64,000 nucleotides of DNA from Cyathus striatus (GCA_025738555.1 JAOVFP010000008.1:2976001-3040000), one strand, 5' to 3'; positions 21,948-34,402 are shown, counted from the stretch's first letter. Numbers and translations: made by a program. Notes: generated by a model from the letters alone, not told the origin.

Positions 21948-23957
21948 TTAAAAATCCGGATTTTGCGAAATTCGGGCGCGCGTGGGGGTGGTAAACGCGA
22001 CGTGGGTATTCAGATCGATGAGAGTAATTTGCTGGTCACCATTGAGGAAGTCTTGAGTTGTCATTTGTGCGACACAAGAGAACGGGCGACCTAAAAGTAA
22101 TTCGTATGGCGCATTTTCGACGACTTGAGCTTGCAAATATAAATTTATCGGACCTATAGACACTTTCAAATTAGTAAGTAAACCTGCTGTAGCACATTTA
22201 GATCCATTGGCAGCTGTCATTGTAATAAATTGCGATTTGTCGATAGGAATATTGAGTTTCTGCCAGAGTTCGCGTCGAATTGTGATGATTTCTGAGCCGT
22301 TGTCGAGTAGTCCTTCGGAAATTAATCCGTTATTGCCTAGCTTCACATCAATCCGACGTAGTGGCTCGATTTTTGATGCAACGATACAGCCGTCGTGGGT
22401 GGGTAGCATTTGAAGGAGGGTTTGCACGTGGTGTTCCAGAGAATTAGCAGAAGCAGCAGACGTAGCAGTGGACTCAGAGGCAGGTAATGTTGTGATTCGC
22501 TTAGTCGTTGTAAGTTCCCTGTATGTGGAGTCAGGATTGCGTTCGAGTACTGCATGCACTATTTTTGGATCCTCGGCAGGCATGCGATAACAACACTGAG
22601 GTTTGTCTTGAGAAGTCGACGCTGTGCATGGGCTTGATGCAGGGTCTGTGGCAGCTTGAGAACTATTCAATTTCGCCTGAGAACGAGTTTGAGCGCGTGA
22701 AGTAGCAGATACAGCAGCTTCCTTGAGTGCGAGCTTTTCCCTTGCTTCCTTTACAACTTTCCTGAGTAACTCTGCTTCGTTGTTGTCAATGACACAGTCC
22801 TTATCCTGTTGAGTGAAGACTGGTGAAGGTGTAATGTCCTCGTTGATATGATCGGAATTGGAGCCTTGGGAGATATTTGAAGTGGAGGAAATGTTTGCCG
22901 GACTTGGAGATGGAGGGAAGGTAGGTATTGAATTTGTTCTATGCCAACTATCGATTCGCTCACGTACATTGTTCCCCGGAAGGTAATATGTAACTCATTG
23001 ACCGTTGGGAAGGGTAACCCAGTGATTTGATGGGTCACGAATACATAATTTGCGCTGTAAGTAATCTTCGAGGACATTGCAATTTCGAAATGTATGAGTT
23101 GCATCGGAGCAGAATTCGCATTTCTGATGTTGAGGAGGGCCAGAAAAGTTCAAAAATGTCGAACAAGGGTATGGATCAGGCTGTGGGGGCTGAGGGTGAG
23201 ATGTTGTTGCGGCGAGTTGTTGCTGGTATGACATGAACATTTGAGAAAGTATTGGTGTTATTGATTCTAAATTGTTCAAATTGAATGTTGGCTTCGAAAC
23301 GAGAGGTGCTGTAGGCGGAGTTGGTGTAGAATCAAAATTGGAGAAGGAATTGGAGGTATAAGTTGAAGAAAGGAGGTGTCCGGCACCGTCAAAAACAGTT
23401 TTGATGGGAAAGGGGTCGGCTGGATGGTGTGTAGGGTTGCTGACGGTAAGATAGGCTCGAAGTTTTGTCCTAAATTCCATATTGAAGCCATGCATATAGG
23501 ATTTTGAACCTTCGCGTTCCGAAATGTGACCGTGTTTCATCAAATAATTGAACATCTTGAGGAATTCGCGGTGATATTCTCCAAGTTGAAGTCGATCTAC
23601 CATGGGTTTGAGTGCCTGATTTTCGACGAAGATTTCGAATTCGGTCTCTGAATGTATACGTTCCATTTCGGATCCAGCACCAGGGTAAAGTTCCAATAAT
23701 TCGGTCTTGAAAGCGGACCAGGAATCGCCATTGCGTGTGGTTAGATACTCCCATAGCTCGGCGTCATCGATTGGTGCATAGTGGATCGCCCATTTGATGT
23801 AGTCTGTGTCCGAGTATAGTCCCATGTTTAAACAGGTAGTGTGAACGTCTGAAAGATACCGTTGCAAGGATCTTGGATGGCCATCAAACTTTGGTGCAGA
23901 GTGGTGATTACGACCTGGCATGTGGTAAGGATGGGGAAAAACAGGAGTAGTCGACAT
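21948..23957 (-). pseudogene. Gag-protease polyprotein with one in-frame TGA
   Basis: Gag begins with ATG at 23957 (MSTTPVFPHPYHMPGRN). It has a capsid-like region, a proline-rich linker and the zinc knuckle CEFCSDATHTFRNC (C-x2-C-x4-H-x4-C). A TGA at 22995-22997 follows LPNGQ, but the same frame stays open to TAA at 21948-21950. The second half contains a retropepsin-like domain: GLLDNGSEIITIRREL (Asn in the usual D-S/T-G position), the segment TAANGSK and the closing ELLLGRPF. Related fungal elements have these parts as one polyprotein, so the TGA is more likely a mutated CGA or TGG than a regulated stop. Reverse transcriptase and integrase are absent. Confidence 0.85.
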
Positions 23958-24330
23958 CTTGACTTCGTCGTTGTCTGCAACAGGGTGGAAAGGGGGTATG
24001 GCTGAAGTCGAAATGGAGGAAAGAAAAGGGGGGGTTTGAGACGATTTGGAGCGATGTCGATGAGCGTTTCGTTCTGTTAAGACGATGGGAAGTCCAAATT
24101 GCTAGTCCAGAATGATAGAAATTGTTGATGCGGTGTATAAAGTGGGTGGGGATGAAATTGGTGCGAATGATGATGGTGTCGAATTGTGAAAGCGTGAACT
24201 GATGAGACGAGGGTATTCTTCCAGAGAATTATAAGGAATAGTGGGAGGGTGTAGCAGAGAAAAGATGGCGTCAAAAGAGTGAAATTTGAGGTGAAGAAGG
24301 GGGTAATAAGAATAAAAACACCTTAGAAGC

Positions 24331-24348
24331 CCCTCGCGGTGGGCTCCA
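24331..24348 (-). other. tRNA primer-binding site of the LTR element
   Basis: Three bases inside the 5' LTR, the minus strand reads TGGAGCCCACCGCGAGGG. It starts with the TGG expected to pair with a tRNA CCA end. Which tRNA it matches was not determined. Confidence 0.6.
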
Positions 24349-24351
24349 CTT

Positions 24352-24927
24352 TGAAGAGGTGATAGGTCGGTTGGGTATACCTAGACAAAGAATAATAAAC
24401 AAGTCGATCGAGACGTCCGTCTGATCTGGGGTGTTCTAAGGTGAAGGAAAATTAATTAGATGTTCTGTAGAATAACTACAGGAATTATATACTAGAAAAA
24501 CCAATAAATCTAAAATAAGTAAGGCTGTGTACACCGGAAGAAGGAATGTTAATTATTATAAAGAACATAGCTTGAAACAATCCTGAAGAATAGAAAACTC
24601 GAGTATGAAAGTCCAGTGAATTGAAGAGTTTGCGAGGAGACAAGTTTTCCAAACATCAGGGTCTGGTGTCGGTGCCGATGTCAGAGCTATTTTGATAAAT
24701 CGGAGTGTCGCAGGGGATAGGTATGATCGGAACGGTGTACGAAGATCTATAATTTGAGGATAGTACGAAGAGAGCGAGCAGGAAGGAGAGATTAGGAAGA
24801 GAATGCGAGCGGAATGCATATGGATGCATCAATGATGCATGATGCGTGATTACGTAATCCGACTTGGAACGTCTTCAGATGTGCGAGATATCGTGTTTCG
24901 CATCGCAGGCATTTTGCCTGCTCTACA
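24352..24927 (-). repeat. 5' LTR of the Gag-protease element
   Basis: 576 bp, the same ends as the 3' LTR. It retains CpG at most positions where the partner has TpG or CpA. Confidence 0.93.
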
Positions 24928-26238
24928 CTATCAAATTTTGTTTTATTCACATACAGACACTCACATATATGCTTCTTTTAATTGCCAGTCAGCTGGAAGA
25001 TTACGTTGAGGGTGAGGACAAGCTGGACATTCAACAGTGAGCTCTTCAGGTGATGTAGCATCAGGTCCTGCTGGATCATGACCCCGTCCTCTTTGCTTTA
25101 AAACATGCAAATTGCACTAAATACAAAAAACATATTGAAATTCATTATAGCGATTCTGTAAATTGTATTAGATTTTCATATAGAAGAAATTAGTAATTAT
25201 TTACAAAGCATGGACCTAACTGAAATTCATCTGATCATTGTTGAAAAACATGGTAAAAATCATATGCAGTAATCTTGCTCTGCAATGAAAGTTTGTGGAA
25301 GTAGTCAAGACAATCAAAAGTAAATGCAATTTGTGGTTGTGTGATTGTTGTTGGAAACCACTTTGCACACATAAGCTGAATGTGCTTTGCATTAGCTGTT
25401 ATGCAGCCACAAAATTTGACTGAAACTGGATGAATTCCACTTATATTGAAAACTACAAAGTTTGTTGATGCTGGCTCTGGATTAGGACATGATTCATGGT
25501 GATTTCCAAGTTGAACCTGTAGTCCTAACACTTGAAGTAGTATGCAATCAAAGTTTGTGCCTGTTCAGATCTATAAAATGTGTTGGCTATATGCAGAAAT
25601 AATTGCAGTTGGTAAAAACATACCTCAATACAATGTAATGGTAAATATTTGTGGTCATTTACAATACAATTACAGCATTGAAGCCCTTTTGAGCAGGCAC
25701 AATCAAGGCATCGGAACACCCCATCATATGCATTACAAGAGGAGCATATGTCATTCACAAAATCACCTTGTCCATCATGACGAAGGAGCTCATCAAGATA
25801 TTCATCTCTGTGAGGCAAAAAATCATTCAATTTTGCCTATATATAAAATTAATAATAGCTAGATAGAAAGACAGTTCAAATGTCACATACTGCTATTGTA
25901 TTCCTCATTTGCTGTTGAGACTTCTCATTTTTACTTGAATCTACACTGCTATCAATTACATCAAACATAGGGGTGATTGCATTCTCAATTGGAAGATCGT
26001 TGACAGCAGAATTTGGTGTTTCCTTGATTTTATTGACTGACTGATTAAACCCAATGTGATCTTTCTTTCGTTTCAGTGTTGTGGATATGGAAACACATGT
26101 TGAAGAAGATATGGGTTTGGTGTTTGGAATTGAGGCTGCAGTAGTAGAAGAAGGTAGTCCTAATTGAGTTAGAGACACAGCAGATCTCTTTTGTCATGGC
26201 CCATCATGAGCTTTGGATTGCTTTCTTTTTGATGACAT

Positions 26239-26730
26239 GATGGTGAAGGGAAGAGTTATGATTATTATCTGTATATCTTGATTATAATCTGTCCTCTTTC
26301 TTAATTGGCAAATTGTCAACATATCAACATATTGGTTGCTAAAAATAAGTGCACTAGTGACTGACAACACTGACAACCTGATAGACTTGTCAAGCAAGAT
26401 GATCTGATTTCCATTTAATTTATATCATAGAGTATCTTAGATGGTTTGACATATCATACTTTAATACATTATACTAACCAAACAAATATAAACTACTAGA
26501 ACATGTAGGTCATCATGCTGATAACCACAAAAGAAGAGAAGTGATGAGGTGACTAGGATGGTGCAGAGAGGGGGATGGCATGAAGAGGGTGATGGCACAT
26601 CATACCAATGAAGACAAGAGGAGGAGATGGTGTGAACAGGGCTAGTGATGCGACATTGGGCAAAAGAAGCTGGTGCTGGGGATGGTGGGTTGTGGTTGAA
26701 AAATGAGGAGCTAGGCAAGGGGGCCGCACA
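26239..26730. other. KDZ 5' flank, nothing recognised
   Basis: Promoter or terminal region of the KDZ element would be expected here. I could not identify a terminal inverted repeat or an 8-bp duplication. Confidence 0.35.
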
Positions 26731-26734
26731 CTCA

Positions 26735-27790
26735 TCAGTAGTAGGACGAGAAGGCAGGGGAGGAGAGGGGGGGATGCACATTTGTCTGTTGCGAGATGAG
26801 GAGGGGGTGGGAGGGGTACACAGAGGTGGGGGACACATGCTCATCACTTGCAAGACAAGGTGGCAGAGGAGGAAGAGGGAAGTGGGACAGACGTTCATTT
26901 GTTGAGAGATGAGGAGGTAGGAGAGGATACACACTCATCACTTGCAAGACGAGATGGCAGGGAGGAAGAGGGGGGACGCACACCCATCCATCACTCGTCA
27001 CTTGCAAGACAAGGCAGGGTAGGAAGACACACGCTCATCATTTGCAAGACGAGGTGGCAGTGGAGGAGAGGGGGGGACACACATCCATCCATTGTGAGAA
27101 GAGGAGGTTGGAGGGGTACACAGATGGGGGGGATACATGCTCGTCACTTGCAAGATGAGGTGGTAGAGGAGGAAGAGGGAGGGGGGATGGATGGACGGAT
27201 GTTGCAAGACAAGGAGGTGGAAGAGGATACACACTTGTCACTTGCAAGATGAGGTGGCAGGGAGGAAGAGGATGGACGCACACCTGTCCATCGCTCATCA
27301 CTTGCGAGACGAGGCAGGAGAGGAAGACACGCACTCGTCACTTGCAAGACGAGGTGGCAGTGGAAGAAGAGGGGGGACGTATGTTCGTCTGTTGCGAGAT
27401 GAGGAGGTGGGAGGGGGACATACACTCGTCACTTGCTAGATGAGGTGGCAGGGGAGGAGGGGGGGATGTATGTTTGTCTGTTGCGAGATGAGGAGGTGGG
27501 AGGTGACACATGCTCATCACTTGCAAGACAAGGAGGCAGGGGAAGAGGAGGACACATGCCTGTTCATCACTCATCACTTGTGAGACAAGGTGACAGTGGA
27601 AGAAGAGGGGGGACATATGTTCGTCCATTGCGAGACAAGGAGATGGGAGGGGGACATACACTCATCACTTGCTAGACAAGGTGGCAGGGGAGGAGGGGGG
27701 GCGATGAATGTTTGTCCATTGCGAGATGAGGAGGAGGTGGGAGGGGACGCACACTCATCACTTGCAAGACAGAGTGGCAGGTTCACACAT
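26735..27790. repeat. G-rich minisatellite of irregular unit
   Basis: About a dozen degenerate units built from CACTTGCAAGACGAGGTGGC, GGAGGAAGAGGGGGGAC and TGTTGCGAGATGAGGAGGTG. Spacing of the CACTTGC word varies from about 35 to 105 bp. The plus strand has dense G-runs (up to GGGGGGG) and could form G-quadruplexes. Open frames on both strands are a by-product of the repeat and low stop density. Confidence 0.75.
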
Positions 27791-28079
27791 GGTGAAAACC
27801 ACAGTGTTTGTGCCATTCCACATGTTATTGATTCTACCCTTATATGAAATCGATTCATCACCTGCTGAAAAGGACCTAATATTAATATCGAATGCACAGG
27901 CAGAAAAGGAGGACTTACCTGTGGAAGGCAATGTGGGTTATAAAAAGCAGGGTGACAGGCAGTGGTGGGGAACAGCAAGGTGGTGGTACGAGTTGGTGAA
28001 AGCAGCATGTAAAATGTGGTTAGAATGAAGTAAGAAAGAAATGAACATACCTGTAAATGGGATCAAGTCTGATCAAGCA

Positions 28080-29215
28080 TACATCCCTAATGCTTACCCC
28101 ACTAAGCCAAGCACCCCTCTAATACGCCTAGCGTACTTCTACCTACTATAAAAACATTATTTCTATATTCTACGCGCTACTTACAAACGGTATGATATAT
28201 CTGGGTTGTAATTAGTAGCTAAGGTAGAGGTCCTGGACCGTTAGCTAGCGTGGGAACGACTCGCGCTAATAAGGGACATAACTAGCCTAAGTAGGAAAGC
28301 GTCTAAGAATAGAAACACCGAGGTCAGAGCTTATTCTCGACATCGGTGGGAAATAGTTACCAGTAAGGCCGGAGATCGAGCTAAGCGCGTGTCTATTCTA
28401 ATAATAGGATATCGAAGCTATGTTATTGCGTCATAGGAAAAGGCATGAGCACTAGACCCACGGCAGTTGCCGCTATCTAACCACGCTGTACCAGCGCTGT
28501 GCATCAGCACGCCATAGGCGCCTAGACTGGCCTGAGATCCGGCATTCCTGGCAGGCTGATTCAGCGGTTCCCATTTCCACAAGTCAAAGCGCGCGGCATC
28601 ACGCCTCCGTATGGAGCGTTCTTCCTGCAGGACGATTTATTGTTCTTCGCTATCTTCCCATATGGATGCATTCTTGGCGCTCGTATGTTTGTACATGCGT
28701 GAATTACTCTGGTCCATCCCAGACGTCTGTATCCAGTCCAAAAGTCTATCTTACTGCTTAGCTAATATGTAAATTACTGTATTTGTCCTAACTATATAGT
28801 TCCTCTAGCCGTAGTCATGTATGATATTTAATAGGTAGAGTAAAGTAGAGGGAGGGAGTCTCCTGTGCCCCGAGAAATACCATTAAGCAGTTCTGCGAGA
28901 GTATTTGTGCGAGCTTGAGATTCTGAGTGTAACAAGAGTCAAAGTCCTAAGCCCGTGCTAAGTCCGAGATTAAGGAACGCGCATCAAACGTGCATCAAAG
29001 CATTCGCTAAGCACGCATTCCATCTTGCGCGTCGGTCTTCGACACCATTTACTTTACCTTACTTCACCCGGAAGCGTCCTGCATCCGAGTCTTACCCACC
29101 AAGCACTTTCTTAGTGAGCGTACGTGGTGTGAGTGAAATTATACATATTTTAATTTATACTACGTTGCGCTAAACTAGGTACTTTACCTCTATGCCTTCT
29201 CTATACTCCATCCCC
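28080..29215. other. CpG-rich non-coding block, origin unclear
   Basis: About 1.1 kb whose base use differs from both sides: words such as GCGCGCGGC, TACGCCTAGCG and ACTCGCGC are frequent, whereas the flanks are CpG-poor. A TATAAAAAC box lies near 28147. No long frame has a recognisable family. It might be a young solo LTR or other insertion, but I found no clear ends or duplication. Confidence 0.4.
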
Positions 29216-32014
29216 GATAGCAAAACTTGAGGGTGAAGAAAAGGGTGACGTAGACATGATCACTGTTGGGGGAGTTAAACGACAGGGAAAACAAAAACAA
29301 ACAGTGTATGGTAAACCCAGTGCTAAGACCCAAGACCATTTCCCTTCCACCAGTCGGAGCATATCAGAGCATTTGATCTTGAGGCAGAAACAACAGGCTT
29401 GAGGTGGAAGAAGGGGTTACTGAATGTATGGGTCTTGAGGTTGAGGATGCAAGCGAGAGGCGAGAGAGCGCACATACACGTCACGTAATGTTTGGCATCA
29501 GCTTACAAATGTTTGGCCTGCATGTGCAGCACTGTGTTGCAAGTAAATGTATTGCACAGGGCGTCATGAGGCAAAACGAAAGATTGGAGCACAAAAATAT
29601 GGAAAGCAAACAAGTAAACATTTTTATTATTTATAATATAATATAGGTGATGCGTGTAGATTGAAGTGTAAGTAAAATAGAACTGTTGGGTCTTCTGATA
29701 GCACTCAGATATTGTAAACCAAATCATGAACATGGAGTTTTGTCATGCATCTCTTAACCCATATAGTCTGATAAGAAAGGGCTTGGAGTGCCACTGGGAA
29801 CGGCTTGGAAATTTCGAAGTACTGATCAACAGAAAACATATGCGACATTTGTAGTTGTATATTGTTTTGTCTCATTTGGATCGATAAAGTGTTCATTTAT
29901 TTTTCATACCCATTCTTCCCCCCCATCCTTTCCTCCCATTCTTTCTTACCCCCCTTCACATAATTGCTTCATTAACTCCCATCAAGCTCATGGTGTCTAG
30001 TAAGTGTTCCCCTTTGCCATGTTCATTCATGTTACTCATAGTTCTTCCCTTTATCAGTGTTGCTTTACCTTTGTCAACAATGATGAACATTAAGTCTGGT
30101 GCATATATATCCTCATTTGCTACACTCTCTCAGTATTTTTTTTGACAGATGCTTGCTATTCCCTGAGCCCTCAGCAATGGTGTGGTAGGCCATTTTTATC
30201 TGAATGATTTTCATCAACATTTACAGACCTCTTTCAGCATATGCTTTCCAGCTGCCTCTTCCTCAACGGCACAAGCAGCCTATCATCCATTGTATGTTCT
30301 TCCCCCTTGTTCTAGTTCCAATATTGCTCTAATGTTTTTTTTTTTAGACATTTAGTATTTGATATGCATGGTACATGGATGTATGGACCGGTAAGTATTT
30401 TTTTACAACCATTCTCCTTCTGTTCAAGTGCTAATGTTGTACCAGTTACTTTTAGTGTCTTTTAACTCAATCTGTAAGTAGCACTATCCCCCTTTTGTTC
30501 CCCTTCTCATCAAGTATTGCTATTTCATTTAGGTTTCTCTGCCAGCACTCATACCCATGCCACATCAACCAATACTCCAACCCACATTTTTGTGTATGCA
30601 TATTGTTTGTCTGTTTATGCACTGACCAGCACCAACTTTGGCCCACATCCCCCACACATGTATGTGCAAGTAATGTCTCCTGTATGTCATTCTCCCCAGG
30701 ATGTGCTAACATTGCACCTGTCTCATCTAGGTTCTCCTCCATCACCTACAACTTCAATGGTATGACTGGACTCACTGTGTAAGTATTATCATTCCATATC
30801 TTTGTGTGTTGATATCAATGCTAACATTGTTTCACATGAACCAGAACTTCAATACAAGTGTGATAACTTTGTGCTTGAGTAAGTACACTCCTGAGCTTGT
30901 TCCTTTGTAAAACAATACTAACATCATTGTGTTTCAGATGACTACTCAATCCTTCCTGGGCTTGGCCATCGTTTACTTCAAGGCTCTCATCATTCCTTAT
31001 TGGTTGGGGTCAGTGGGTGTTAGGGGTTGGGGTTCCACATTCAGGTGTGTATTGGTTCTACTTAATTCTTTTTCCCCCTTCTTTTATTTCTATCTATGTA
31101 TATGCCCATTCCTTCTTTCCATGTTCCTGTGGTTTGGTACATTGGTGCCCTCTGCAGTCTTGGAGTTATGATGGTCAGGGCCTTGCATCTGTTATGTATA
31201 CATATCGCTGATGGTCATTCATTCCCCCTTTCCATGTTCCCATGGTTCAGCACATGGGTGCCCTCTGTGGTCTTGGAGTTACAAGGGTGGTTTTGATTGT
31301 CATCGATTATGTTTTGTTCCTTTCATACCCACATGCATACGTCCATTCCCTCCCATGTTCCTGTTGTTCAGCACATCAGTGCCTTCTGCAGTCTTGGAGT
31401 TTCTTGGGGATGGGCATTGCCCTGGCTTCTTTCTGTTGTCCTGGTTTTTTTTCATCACTGCTTTGGTCGATCATCTCTAACCTAACTTGCTCTCCAGGTT
31501 TTTTATATTTTATGGATACGTTTTGATATGGGCTTATTTGCTTGCTTACATTTTATGTATTGTATGTTCTCCTGTGTAGTATTGAAAGTACTCTGTTGTC
31601 AATTTTGTGAAATACATTACCATTAAATTATGAATCTTTTGCAGCCTAACCTTAACCCAATTTCAATGTGAATGCTTATGATTTGAGCAAGAACAATGAG
31701 TGGCCATTGATCACATAGATAAATTTGCTTAAAGTCAGATAAAAACAATCTGTTTGTCTTTTATCCCCCCTCTTCACATCTCTCCCTACATCCTTACAGT
31801 CATGAGACTTTGCTCTTCTGCTAAAAATAAAGATATTGATATGAATTTAGATTCTACCCTATGAGGAGATGCGACAGTCATGCCAAGGGTTATTGTATTG
31901 ATGAACAATGTTTTCAGCACTATTATTCAAAACTGCTATGAGAAGAAACGTTGATTCAAGGCCAAAACAAGGGATAATGTCAATAATTTCATCCACCAGC
32001 AGATAATTGAAGCA
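29216..32014. other. spacer with a three-copy 118-bp repeat
   Basis: No gene recognised. Between about 31110 and 31415, three degenerate tandem copies share the words TTCCCATGTTCC and GTGCCCTCTGCAGTCTTGGA. Small plus-strand frames follow these repeats and carry no known motif. Confidence 0.45.
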
Positions 32015-32926
32015 TTGTATGTGTTTTTATATACTTCTGCTTTATCTAACACTACACTACACTACAGATCATCCCCTGGTTTTGACAAAGAACATGTGAA
32101 GTTGCTCTTTAAACTTGCCAAGGAGTATGAGAATCCATGGCTCTCTGCTGCTATCAGTCTCTTCTACCTGAATGAGAAGTGTACTGATACTTCAAATGCT
32201 TATCTTTTACTGTGTTCATGTGAAGTAGAAGAGTTCTATACTACAATCATTAAACTGGCATTTTTTCCATTCAAGCTAAACTTTGCTGAGGTATGTATCT
32301 GATTCACATTATAGAAAACAAATTTTAATGTATATCCTTAGGTCGATCTTTCAAAAACCATTTCCAAGCATGTAGCCACCCAAGAGTCTGTTGGCATAAG
32401 AAGTTCTTATGACTGGGTATTCATGAATTAAATTTTGATATAGATCAGTGTAATTTATAGGAAATTCATTCATCTTTGCGACAAGGGGCATCTCATGAAG
32501 GCCAAGTTCCCAAATGTCAATGCTGAAGGTATTATGCATATATGCAGAAACTCTGGGACTATCAAGAGCCAAGCATTGGCATGTAATAGGCATATTTACG
32601 TACATGTTATTAAAAAGTGTTTTGATAACGAGGGCACAAAGAACAAGTACCTTCTTAATGGTGAGTGGTTACTATCTAATGTAAATACTATATTAACATT
32701 TGTAATAGATGATTACCTTACTGCTGGGGAAAAGCGAAGAGTCAACACTGACATTGCACATGTTCTTGAGTTTGGCATTGGCAAGGATATTGAAACTGTT
32801 ATTAAACCCAAGGATGACCAGCCCCAGATTCATGTTGTTATTGACTTAGAACTTGCCAAAAGTTATATGGCTGGATCCTCACTGCTTTCGGACATGACAT
32901 TGGCTGGCACCTGCAAACCTGATTGA
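32015..32926 (+). CDS. unrecognised multi-exon reading frame
   Basis: Three successive frames look like exons of one protein: 32015-32302 (FDKEHVKLLFKLAKEYENPW, then SAAISLFYLNEK), about 32460-32660 (HLMKAKFPNVNAEGIMHICR) and 32710-32926 (LTAGEKRRVNTDIAHVLEFG). The sequence is non-repetitive and amino-acid composition is normal, but I do not know the family. It ends about 130 bp before a foldback repeat and may be a fragment of a transposon-encoded protein. Exon boundaries are uncertain. Confidence 0.3.
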
Positions 32927-33057
32927 GTTGATCAGTTTCATCCTGGATGTGTAGTTCATATATATTCTACTCTCATTTTGTTTATTACTTACTATATATA
33001 TATAGGTATCTGTTACCACATATAACTTTTACTCCCTACATGATGTCAATATGAATG

Positions 33058-34402
33058 GAGGACCTGACACTGACCCACATTCTCAGTAGAATCCAGTGAG
33101 AATCCAGTGAGAATATAGTGATAGAATGAGAGAGTAGTAAGAGTTCAGTGAGAGTTTACTGAGACTACAGTGAGAAAATGTATGATTTTCATCTCAGTAA
33201 AATCTCACCTAATTCTCATTGGGTGAGAATCTCTGAGAGTCCAATGAGAATCTAGTGAGAATAAGTCACTGAACTCTCAGTACAGTCTCTGACATTTAAC
33301 TCTGTTGTTACAAATTCCCACACAATATTTCATGAGATCTCTCTGCACCAAAGCAGTCATGTGACCTGTGTGACATCTTGGAAAAGCGTGACATGTTGGA
33401 AAATATTGGAAAAGTGTGACACATTGGAAAAAGCACAACATGTGTGATACGTGTAACATATCATAGCCATCACACTTGTCACACTTTTCCCAACATGTCA
33501 CACTTTTTCCAACATTTCTGACATGTCATGCAGGCTCTGTTGTCACAGTTGTGGTGTGTTTCCCACAGTTATCATACTTGTCACACATGTGTGAAAGGTT
33601 GGAAAATGTGGGAAAAGTGTGGTGACTAAGCTTTACCTAGACACTATTGTCACACATGTATGAAAGTGTGACATGTTGAAAAATGTTGGAAAAAGCGTGA
33701 CATGTGTGACAAGTGTGGGAAAAAGCGTGACACATTTGGAAAACATTGGAAACAAAAGTATGACATGTGTGATAAGCGTGGGAAAATTGTGACATGTTTG
33801 GAAGCGTGATATATGTGACAATGTGGGGAAAGTGTAACATGTTGGAAAAAGTTGGGTAAGTGTGATGATTATGATATGTGACACTTTTCTAACATGTCAC
33901 ACTTTTGTTTCCAATGTTTTCCAAACATGTCACACTTTTTCCCACACTTGTCACACATGTCACGCTTTTTCCAACATTTTTCAACATGTCACACTTTCAT
34001 ACATGTGTGACAATAGTGTCTAGGTAAAGCTTAGTCACCACACTTTTCCCACATTTTCCAACCTTTCACACATGTGTGACAAGTATGATAACTGTGGGAA
34101 ACACACCACAACTGTGACAACAGAGCCTGTGTGACATGTCGGAAATGTTGGATGTCACACATTTCATGCTTTTCCAACATTTTCCAACATGGCACACTTT
34201 CACACATGTGTGACAAGTGTGATGACTGTGGGAAACATGTTACAACTGTGACAATAGAGTCTAGGTACAGCTTAGGCACTTGAGTTCAGTGGAGTTCAGG
34301 TAGAGTCCATGTGCCCTACTGATAGTGTAGTGAGACTCTCACTAGATTCTTGATAGTCTAGTGAGAGTCCAGTGATAACTGTGGGAGAGTGCAACATACT
34401 GA
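33058..34402 (+). mobile_element. 1.35-kb foldback repeat, left copy
   Basis: Nearly identical to the reverse complement of 46758-48112. It begins GAGGACCTGACACTGACCC and ends CAACATACTGA. The middle is itself a large imperfect palindrome: 33580-33770 is mirrored at 33900-34080, made of GTGACATGTGTGACAAGTGT-type words. Both ends carry repeated GAGAGTCCAGTGA words. No matching flank duplication is visible for this copy. The end of the MULE-like PHD frame runs 60 bp into its right side. Confidence 0.85.

Larger units (their letters stand above)
20114..24927 (-). mobile_element. 4.8-kb Gag-protease LTR retrotransposon lacking RT and integrase
   Basis: Two 576-bp LTRs (20114-20689 and 24352-24927) in direct orientation enclose the element, and the 4-bp duplication CTAT flanks it (20110-20113 and 24928-24931). 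It is transcribed on the minus strand. The LTRs differ at nine positions, all transitions, seven of them at CpG. A tRNA primer-binding site follows the 5' LTR. Gag and protease are present, but the space where reverse transcriptase, RNase H and integrase should be is low-complexity sequence, so it needs enzymes from another element. It lies in an intron of the KDZ gene. Confidence 0.93.
17761..26238 (-). pseudogene. KDZ transposase gene with CxC2 cysteine cluster
   Basis: This is the transposase of a Kyakuja-Dileera-Zisupton (KDZ) DNA transposon. In order on the minus strand: basic N-terminus at 26238; CxC2-like cluster at 25830-25235 (ICSSCNAYDGVFRCLDCAC, then NISGIHPVSVKFCGC and LSLQSKITAYDFYH); ECPACPHPQRNLP near 25010; LAVDANFKLKMKNRG near 20050; the core with YDIGCQWSKNL and WANTNPLAASLREMG at 19986-19290; and the C-terminal helical part to 17761 (EEMRRVVKFCEW, acidic tail). 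Multiple short introns are present. TGA codons interrupt the frame at 26194-26196 and at 18133-18135, both where an Arg is plausible. The intron 20094-24964 carries an LTR element; without it and one target copy, the intron is 53 nt. The gene is dead as it stands. Confidence 0.88.

Noticed and set aside
22995..22997. Programmed readthrough of UGA between Gag and protease
   Set aside because: The TGA sits inside a segment (LPNGQ, then VTYYLPG) that is continuous in related fungal Gag-protease proteins, and the same type of stop occurs in unrelated transposon genes here, so decay is simpler.
26645..27675. Many long frames on both strands of the G-rich region
   Set aside because: The minisatellite simply lacks stop codons; the proteins are His/Pro/Ser or Gly/Arg repeats without domain character.
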